A stretch of 64,000 bases of DNA from assembly GCF_003233845.1 (NCBI RefSeq), contig NZ_QKRB01000051.1:186001-250000 (forward strand), given 5' to 3'. Each line of letters opens with the position of its first letter. Within the stretch, counting starts at the first letter, position 1. Shown here one piece after another: positions 1 through 8,200 of this stretch. The stretch is from Paenibacillus sambharensis. GTDB taxonomy: Bacteria; Bacillota; Bacilli; Paenibacillales; Paenibacillaceae. The position numbers and the translations under genes are program-made. The notes under the pieces were generated by a model, which did no database searches, was not told the origin of the DNA, and saw only the letters and a program-made list of their open reading frames with translations.

Positions 1-18
1 CCTTGAAATTGACATAAG

Positions 19-387
19 CTATACCGCATCATTCGAATAGGCTGCGCGGGCATCAACGGTGATCTGCAGCTCTGCCGCACTGGCATTCTCCATGATCTCC
101 GGATGCCGGCGCTTGCCGTACATCCACCATTTGCGGACTGGCGGCTCTGCATCCGGCTGCTCAATGAAATGAAACAGATTCAGTTCATCCCGGAGCCGGA
201 TTATTTCGGTCGCAACTGCAGTCGGTACACCGGTCACCCGTATCTTCCAGCTGCCCTCACCTTCCCCAAGACGGGTATCTCCGTTCCCGTCATGAATGGT
301 GAAGCTCTCGCCTGTCTTGCCAGTATCAAGGAGCACACGGCCTGTAACATGCTTGACCAGCAGTCTGTGTCTCGGTTGTTCTGTCAA
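19..387 (-). CDS. Hypothetical protein, 122 aa
   Basis: I do not recognise the family. The protein is soluble, with no signal peptide or membrane segment. Its first half is rich in short beta-strand-like stretches and the C-terminal half contains WWMYGKRRHPE. The start is a TTG preceded by a strong purine-rich ribosome binding site (GGGGAGGGG) about six bases upstream. It follows the pirin gene on the same strand by about 48 bp and may be cotranscribed with it. No function is proposed. Confidence 0.5.
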   Translation of the reverse strand: MTEQPRHRLLVKHVTGRVLLDTGKTGESFTIHDGNGDTRLGEGEGSWKIRVTGVPTAVATEIIRLRDELNLFHFIEQPDAEPPVRKWWMYGKRRHPEIMENASAAELQITVDARAAYSNDAV

Positions 388-434
388 CAGCTTCCCCTCC
401 CCAGCCTCAAATTAATAATCCCCGCCATACGCTT

Positions 435-1133
435 CTAGGGCAAATCGATCAGCATGAAGAACGCTTCCTCTCCTGCCGCTTCAAGGTTAAGTTCTGGCTC
501 TTCTGTTATTCTCGCCGCATCTCCGCGCTGAAGGGCTGACCCGTTAACGGACAGCTCGCCTTCTATGACAAAGAGGTACACACGACGTCCGGCATCCTGA
601 CGGAATTCAACCAATTTACCGGCATCCAGCCTGGACAAGTACATCGTCAGATCCTGATGAATATCCGCTATTCCTTCCCCTCCACCGCGCGCCACTATAG
701 GCAGCAGCCTGTTCTTCAGAGCTTCCGGGTCAAAGGAGGAGGTCTCGTAGGAGGGCTCAAGCCCGCTCTCGCTTGGCGTCATCCAGATCTGCAGAATGTG
801 GCATTCCTCATCCGCCGGGTTCGCCTCCGAATGGATAATTCCCGTCCCTGCGCTCATCCGCTGTACACCGCCGAACCCGGTTACCGCCTTGCGTCCTGTG
901 CTGTCCTCATGCTTCAGCTGTCCTCTCAGAACAACCGATACAATCTCCATCTCCCGATGCGGATGACCGCCAAAGCCGCGGCCTGCTCCAATGATATCGT
1001 CATTGAAAACTCGGAGCGGACCGAATGCTGTGTTGTCCGGATCATAATGCTCCCCGAATGAGAAGCTTGCCCGGCTCGTCAGCCAATCCAGATCCGTGCG
1101 GAATCTTGAAGCTTCCGGATAAATATTAATCAT
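435..1133 (-). CDS. Pirin family protein (YhhW-type bicupin)
   Basis: This is a 232-residue bicupin protein of the pirin/YhhW family, cytoplasmic and metal binding. Some members have quercetin 2,3-dioxygenase activity in vitro, but the physiological role is usually unknown. The N-terminal cupin carries the family metal-site pattern: FGGHPHREMEIVS (about residues 54-66) supplies the His ligands, and GTGIIHSEAN (about 96-105) supplies another His. The C-terminal cupin (about 150-232) is the weaker, non-metal half, ending in FFMLIDLP. Length is normal for the short YhhW subgroup. The start has a good Shine-Dalgarno (GGGGAGAGGTGAG). It is probably the first gene of a two-gene unit with the downstream small gene. 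Substrate is not predictable from sequence. Confidence 0.9.
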   Translation of the reverse strand: MINIYPEASRFRTDLDWLTSRASFSFGEHYDPDNTAFGPLRVFNDDIIGAGRGFGGHPHREMEIVSVVLRGQLKHEDSTGRKAVTGFGGVQRMSAGTGIIHSEANPADEECHILQIWMTPSESGLEPSYETSSFDPEALKNRLLPIVARGGGEGIADIHQDLTMYLSRLDAGKLVEFRQDAGRRVYLFVIEGELSVNGSALQRGDAARITEEPELNLEAAGEEAFFMLIDLP

Positions 1134-1175
1134 GGTCTCACCTCTCCCCTCATTTAGTTCACGATTAAACCACTA

Positions 1176-1892
1176 TCAAGATGAATAATCGGGGCTGCGG
1201 GCAAAATCCTGCATCCACTCCCATACGCTGCCGAGCGTCCGCTGCAAATTGGATACCTGGTCCTTGATAAACGGCGGCCGGGCGCGAAAATAATCCGCAT
1301 GCCCGCCGACTACCTGTATGGAGCCGATATGCCCGGGAGCGTACCTAAATGCATCCCATACCGGAACACCGTACCTGCCGGTACGGAAGCCGCCCCAGCT
1401 GCCAATACGCGTTACCGGATCATTGATCCTTCCGCTGCTGTCCACGGCGTAGAAATAACTAACCTTGTCCCTGAGCGCCGGATCTATTCTTACCTTGGGC
1501 GCTCCAACTTGAACCATCCGGCAGTCGCTGACAATCCCTTCCTCCAGCAGCATTTTACCCGCGTGGTAGGCAGCTACCCCGCCGCCGCTGTGACCAATCA
1601 GCAGCACGGACCGGCCTGCAGAGGTTTGACGGACAGGCTCTGCGGCAGCCTGTCCGCCGCCAGGACGCCGCAGCTTGCTGCGGCGGAACAGATCCCGGCG
1701 CACCTCATGAATTTGACGAAGCAGGCTTCTTGTATAGTCCCCGTAGGGATACACGACCTGAATCCGCACCTCTTCCCAGCTGCTTCGGCACAGGCCATCC
1801 AGGATCTGCTGACAGTCGGTAAAAAAGCCCGGCCTTGTGGCCACACCCGCGAGCAAATAAATGTCCAAATGGTCCGTCTGCTCCTTTGTCAT
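1176..1892 (-). CDS. Alpha/beta hydrolase, lipase-like
   Basis: A cytoplasmic alpha/beta-hydrolase of about 238 residues. The nucleophile elbow is visible as LLIGHSGGGVAAYHAG (GHSGG, Ser nucleophile near residue 100), and a C-terminal VVGGHADYF offers the likely catalytic His. This arrangement resembles class-3-type lipases and esterases. There is no signal peptide, so secretion is not supported. Two ATGs occur in tandem at the 5' end. The upstream one (position 1898) abuts the AAGGAG box, so the second ATG at 1892, six bases from that box, is preferred. Substrate is unknown. It is transcribed in the same direction as the pirin gene, about 40 bp away. Confidence 0.75.
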   Translation of the reverse strand: MTKEQTDHLDIYLLAGVATRPGFFTDCQQILDGLCRSSWEEVRIQVVYPYGDYTRSLLRQIHEVRRDLFRRSKLRRPGGGQAAAEPVRQTSAGRSVLLIGHSGGGVAAYHAGKMLLEEGIVSDCRMVQVGAPKVRIDPALRDKVSYFYAVDSSGRINDPVTRIGSWGGFRTGRYGVPVWDAFRYAPGHIGSIQVVGGHADYFRARPPFIKDQVSNLQRTLGSVWEWMQDFARSPDYSS

Positions 1893-1898
1893 CTGCAT

Positions 1899-2192
1899 CT
1901 CCTTCCGTCCCTTGTCCGCACCTGAGGGCTAGTGTTTACCCCGGCCGCAACAGCCTCGTTATGGTTAATAGTGGTTAGTATGCGGCAAACAGCGGGATTC
2001 TCATTCTGCGGAAAGGCCGGTTTCATGGAGCGACCTGCTGTATGCCTCGAACCCTTGGTGCAGTCATTGTACAAGATTCGCCTGCTCCCGTTCCACTCTT
2101 CCCCGGCACAAAATTATTCTCTACGTAATTTACACGGCTGTGGAAGAGGGCAAACCAGGCAACCACGGCTCCGCAGATTTTACTTCCCCCTG
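1899..2192. other. Intergenic region upstream of the lipase-like gene
   Basis: About 290 bp between the lipase-like gene and the terminator of the glucan synthase gene. It should hold the promoter of the lipase-like gene (minus strand). I see no clear sigma-A hexamers, no convincing coding sequence and no repeat. Confidence 0.4.
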
Positions 2193-2194
2193 AC

Positions 2195-2250
2195 AAAAAC
2201 AAGCCGCTCAACCGGTCTAGGCTGTCTGCCCTTCCGGCCGAGCGGCTTGT
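2195..2250 (-). terminator. Rho-independent terminator of the glucan synthase gene
   Basis: An inverted repeat pairs ACAAGCCGCT with AGCGGCTTGT. On the minus strand it is followed by TTTTTGTC. It lies about 30 bp past the stop codon of the large glucan synthase gene. Confidence 0.85.
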
Positions 2251-2277
2251 ATCTGAATTGTCGCTTATTTGCACGCT

Positions 2278-5200
2278 TTACGCATGACCCCCGAGCACGA
2301 CCGTAACCTCATGCTGCTGCCCGTCATCAGAGAGCTCAATGTAGGCGCCGTGTTCATCCCTTTTTGCGAATGTCCCTGTGCCTGTGGCCTTGCGTTCTTC
2401 ACTGGCAGCATCGCCGTTGACAACATGGATGCTGTAAAGCGTTTCGCCAAAACGGTAATCCGCTGTAAAACCGGGCCAGCTGCGCGGAATATTCGGACGG
2501 ATATAGAGACGGTCCGCAGCCCGGCGGATACCGAGTATCCACTCGACCCCCGCCTGGTACATCCAGCCTGACGCGCCTGTGTACCAGGTCCAGCCGGCCC
2601 TTCCCTTGTACGGATCGGACATATATACATCCGCTGCCATTACGTAAGGCTCGCCAACATATGTCCGGATATCTCCCTGGGAAGCGGTATGGTTAACCGG
2701 GTTCATCAGATTGAACAGCTCGAACGCCTTGTCGCCGTCACCCAGCATAGCCCATGCCACAATGCTCCAGATCACACCGTGTGTATATTGGCCTCCATTC
2801 TCCCGGATGCCCGGCGGATAACCTTGAATATAACCCGGCGTAGGCTCTGTCTTGTCAAAGGCAGGCGTCAGCAGCATCGCCACATCATGCCCCCGGTCGA
2901 CGAGCTCGCGGTCAAACGACTGCATCGCCCTTATACTGCGCTCACGCGGCGCACCGTGTGATATAACCGACCAGGACTGCGCAATGGCATCAATCCGGCA
3001 CTCATGGGCGCTGTTCGTTCCCAGCCAGTCGCCGTGGTCGGTGTAGGCTCTGCGGAACCACTCGCCGTCCCAGGCATGCTCGTTAAGCGCCTTGGACAAC
3101 GCTTCAGCGCGGCTCCTGAGATCCTTCGCACGCTCCACGTCGCCTCTGGCTTCACAATGGGGAGCGAACATGTTCAGCACAGTGACAAGGAACCACCCGA
3201 GCCACACACTCTCACCCCGGCCTTCATCGCCTACACTGTTCATGCCGTCATTCCAATCCCCGATTCCCATCAGCGGCAGTCCATGCTCCCCGAGCCTGTA
3301 TGCCCGGTCAATGGCACGCAGGCAGTGCTCATACACCGTTCCGCTCTCATCAGAGGTGACCGTCGGCTCATAACGCTCGTGCTCTTCCTCCGTAAGCTCG
3401 CTGCTTGTAAGATAAGGCTGCACCTCATCCAGTACGGTAGCATCTCCAGTGTGTTCAATATAACGGGCCGCACTGTAAGGAAGCCAGAGCAGGTCATCCG
3501 AATATTTGGTCCTGATTCCTCGCTCGGTCTCGGCATGCCACCAATGCTGAACATCTCCTTCCAGGTACTGGTGGCGTGCATGCAGCACGATCTGCGTACG
3601 TGTCAGGTCCGGGCGGGTATGGAGCATCGCAAGCGAATCCTGCAGCTGATCCCGGTAACCGTACGCACCCCCAGCCTGGTAAAATGCCGATCTTGCCCAC
3701 ATCCGGCAAGCCAGCGCCTGATACAGCAGCCAGCCGTTCAGCAGCATATTCATCTCCCGGCTTGGCGTATCAACCTGAAGCTGCCCCAGTGCGTTCGCCC
3801 AATACTGCTGCGAGCGGTTGTAAGCATCGGCTCCAGCCTCTGGCACTCCATACTTTCGCGCCAGCTCTGCCGCTTCCGCGGCGGTCCTTCCGCAGCCCAG
3901 CACAATGTAAACTTTGCTCTCGGTCTGCGGCGGCAGGGCAACGCTGAGCTGAAGCGCTCCGCAGCTGTCCGCCATCGGTCCGGTCCGTCCGGAGAGCGTC
4001 CGCTTACGCATAGCCTGCGGGTTCGCCATGGAGCCGTTGCGGCCGATGAATTCTTCGCGGGAGCAGGTAAATACAGGTACGCTGCGCTCTTCAGGACCTG
4101 AATGGTCCGCATGAATATGAAGAAACGCAGTCTCTTCACGGAATGTCTCCTGAAATACGTTGCGGGCCATCAGGCTCTCCGTATCCCGGTCATAAGCCGT
4201 CGTAATATAGGAGGCATTCAGCTCGCGTCTGACCCCGAGCACCCATTCCGCGTAATATGTCACGGACAGCTGCTTATGGGCCCCCGTCGTATTGCGAAGG
4301 GTAAGCTCCATGATTTTGACCGGATCCCGCTCATCCACACAGATGTTCAAGGTTTGCGCAATGCCGAACGCCTCTGATTCGAAGCGGGTGTAACCATGAC
4401 CATGAGCCGCAGTATAGGTAAACCTGCCTCCTGCCGGACTTGGAGCAGGCGACCAGTATTGGCCCGTGCTCTCATCCCGGATGTAGCAGGCTTCACCTGC
4501 CGGATCCAGTACGGGATCATTGGACCATGGCGTCAGCTTGAACTCGCGGCTGTTGCGGAACCAGGTATAGCCCGTCCCAAGCTCGGTCACCATGCAGCCA
4601 AACTGCGGGTTAGCCATAATATTGGACCAAGGCGCAGGCAGATGCCGCCCTGCCTGAATACCGATCCTGTATTCCTTCCCATCCGGCGTAAACCCGCCCC
4701 AGCCGTTCCAGAGAATAGTCTCGCTCTGCAGGTCGGGTAAAGCCACAGCCCCTTCAGCGTGCTCCACCGCCTCAGCCTGCGCGAGCAGGGGCAGCGTCTC
4801 CGGCATCCGGCCTTCCACCGCCTTAAGCTGAGCCCGCAGGCTTCTGCCGTCCGCACGCAGGATGCAGCGGGCGGCCGTGTAGAGCAGGGTATGTTCCGCT
4901 TCGCTGATCTGGTCGCTGTTAACCGGGTAGACGCCGCCTTGGCGCCCAGCCTGGCTGTGATCCTTCGTCTGCTCCACGGTCCGGCGAATCGCATCCTGAA
5001 TATCCTGCTGGTAGCCGCCCGGTGATTCATTTAGGACAACGAGGTCGAAGAATACACCTTTGCGGCGCAAATACTCATGTCCGCGGATAATCTGAGCAGC
5101 GAAGGACAAGCCCGAATCATCCCGGATGAGCAGCAGCGCAATCGGAAGATCGCCTGAAATGCCCATCGGCCATAGTCCCGTCTGGCCCATCGTGTTCGCT

Positions 5201-8200
5201 GCCACACGTTCCGCACGCTCCTCCCGCATTGGCGGCGTGTAAATTATCCTTCCTGCAAGCCCTTGATAAAGCGCCGCGTCCTGAGCTTTCATGTGGAGGT
5301 GGCGAAGCTCGATCTGGCTTCTCGTCCAGGCCAGCTGCAGCGTGCGCTCCACCTGCTGCTCGGAGCATAGGCGCCCTGGAAGCTCCAGTGCCTCTTCCCT
5401 GGAGTCAGCCATGCCGGTAATCGCTACAAGCTGCACACTTTCTCCCGGTCCGATCGTCAGACGCCGTCTCATTACAAAAGCCGGGTCAATGACTGCACCT
5501 GTTGTGCCAGAGAGCTTCGCGCGGATGGACTGCGGCTCTTCCAGCCCGCAGCCCCTGCCGATGAAGCAGGCACGGTCGGTCTCATATTCCACCGGACCCA
5601 GGGTATCACAGCATGGCGCCAGTGCATGCACGGCCCATACCGGCTTCTCATGCTCATTGCGGGGACGCCGTTTGGCGAGCAGGGCTTCATGTCCTTCATC
5701 GTACTCCGTCTGCACGAAGAGCTTGCTGAATGCCGGGTGGGCGTCGTCTGCCGCAGGTGCCGAGAGGGACACCTCCATATAAGTCGTTACCTCGAGCACA
5801 CGGGCCGAGCTGCCCTCGTTCGTAAGCGTAAGCTTGCGGATCTCGGCGTTAAACTCCGGTGACACGCATACCTCCAGGACTGTTCCGATACTGCCGTCCT
5901 GACGGATAAACTTCGCCTTCTCGAGCGAGAACTGGGCACGGTACACCTGCGGCTCCTGCCTTACAGGCTGGTACGTCGGACCCCAGACCGCTTCGCTCTC
6001 AACGTCGCGGATAAACATATAGCTGCCCCACGGGTCAGCCATCGGATCCTCACGCCAGCGTGTCAGCGCCAGGCCCTCACGCCGCAGATAGCCGCTCCCC
6101 GCCGTATTAAGCACGGAGGTGAATACGCCGTTCGACAGCACGCATACTTCCGGCACCGGGGTATGGGGAGTTGTAAACTCCCGCTGCGGCGCATGAGCCG
6201 CCATGTCCGCTTCCGTGCTCCGTCTGGAGGCGGATGCGCCATGAAGCGCAAGTGCCGGCTTCTCCGGTACACGCTCTTGAAGCAGCAGTTCGACTGCCCG
6301 TATGCGCTTATCTGCATGAAAGCGGTCGACCATGGTATCCGGGAGCAGCAGATTCCCGAGCGTAACCAGCGCCATGCCCTGGTGATGTGCCATGAAGCTG
6401 CGGATAACAACGCTTGTCCGGTTCTTTGGCATCCGTTCGGCCGTACAATCCACCGCTTCATAATAGCCGTACTCGCCCCGCGCACCAAGCGCCTCCATAC
6501 CCTTCAGCTGCTCGAGTGCGGTCCGGGTCGCATACGGAAGCGCCATAATAGTTGCATAGGGAGCCAGCACAAGATCCTGCTCCAGGCCACGCTTGAAGCC
6601 AAGCCCTGGCACACCGAACGCCCTGTACTGATAATTCATCTGATAGTCAAAAGCATAGTAACCCGATTCCGAGATTCCCATCGGAACTCCGCGCATCCTG
6701 GCGTAGGCCGCCTGCCGCTCCACCGCTCCGCGGTACGTCTCATCCCACAGCGTTCCGCTGTACGTCTTCATAATGAGCGGCGGCATCAGATACTCAAACA
6801 TGGTGCCTGTCCAGGAGACTAGGGTGGCATGCTTGCCGAGCTTCGTCATTGCCCGCCCGAGCTTGAACCAGTGGGAAGCCGGAACCTGCCCCATAGCAAT
6901 GGCTATAAAGCTGGCCTGCCTCGCCTCTGAGGCAAGCAGGTCATATACAATCTGTTCCTTCTGCTCAAGCCCTACATGGTAGCCGAGGCTGAACAGCTTG
7001 GTGTCATGGTCGAATAACGGAGCAAAATCGGTACCGGCCGCAAGCTTCTCCAGCCGCTCGATCAGTGCCCGGCCGCGCTCCTCCCATTCGCTGCGGCCCT
7101 TGCGCCTGGCAGTCCCGGCTGCCGCGCCGCCCTTATGTTTCATGCCCAGCTCTGCGGAGGCTTCAATACCACTGTTATCCATGCCTTCCGTCAGTTCCTC
7201 TGCCAGCTCCAGATCAATCGTTACCGGCCTGAGCTTAGGGGTTATGGATGTACTCGCGGCTGCCACATTCTTCTGTTTTCCATGCTCCCGTTTTGGCTCT
7301 GCGGGACGTCTGCCCTGCTCATGCTCCTCCCCGGCTTCATAGTCGCGTCTAAGCCACTCAGCCAAGCCTTCCTTGACGGCGAGCAGATAGCCGACCAGAT
7401 TGCCCGAATCAACCGTGGATACATACACGGGCGGCAGAGGGCGGAGTGTCTCTGTGTCATACCAGTTATATAAGTGACCGTTCCATTTTTCCATGCGCTC
7501 CATCGTTCCAACTGTCCGCTCGAGCCGCTCAATCATACCCGGTGTATCAATGAAGCCGAAGTCCCGGGCGGTTACCGTAACAGTGAGCAGCAGGCCGATG
7601 TTCGTCGGCGAGGTCCGGTGGGCAACGCCTACTGGCGGGTCAATCTGTACATTATCAGGCGGCAGCCAGTTATCCTGCTCGCCTGCGTAATCCTCATAGA
7701 AGTTCCAGATTTGCCTCGCAAGCTGCGTCAGTTCTTCCCGTTCACTTGCAGTAAGCTGCTCGGCACGAGCCACAACAGGCTGGTCCAGCCATCTCGTTAT
7801 AAGCGGAGCTGAAGCCCATAGGATGGCAAGCAGCAGGCCCGCTGCCAGCTGTAGCGAAGAAGCGCTCCATAATGCTGCGGCCGCAAGGACGGCTGTCAGC
7901 AGCAGACCGCCTGCCAGCCCGGCGATCATGCGGGTAGACCGGCGCTCCACTTCCGCTGAGCTTACCCATTCAAGCAGCCTGCGCTTGGAGAAGACTAGAC
8001 GGTACAGTGTCTTGGCAATCGCGTTCAGCATAAGCACGGTCTGATAAGGCAGCGTGAATAGGCCAAGCGCCGCTTGCGAAGCAGCTGCCCCGAAAGTTCG
8101 CGGACGCCTGAGAAGTCTCCCAACAGACAGCAGTGAACGGATCGCCGGGATCGCCAGTGTCAGCAGTACGATGCTCAACAGAGCCAAGCCGGTAGCTGCG

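Noticed and set aside
3004-4101. 365-codon frame opposite the glucan synthase gene
   Set aside because: Antisense shadow in a GC-rich gene; no ribosome site and no protein features.
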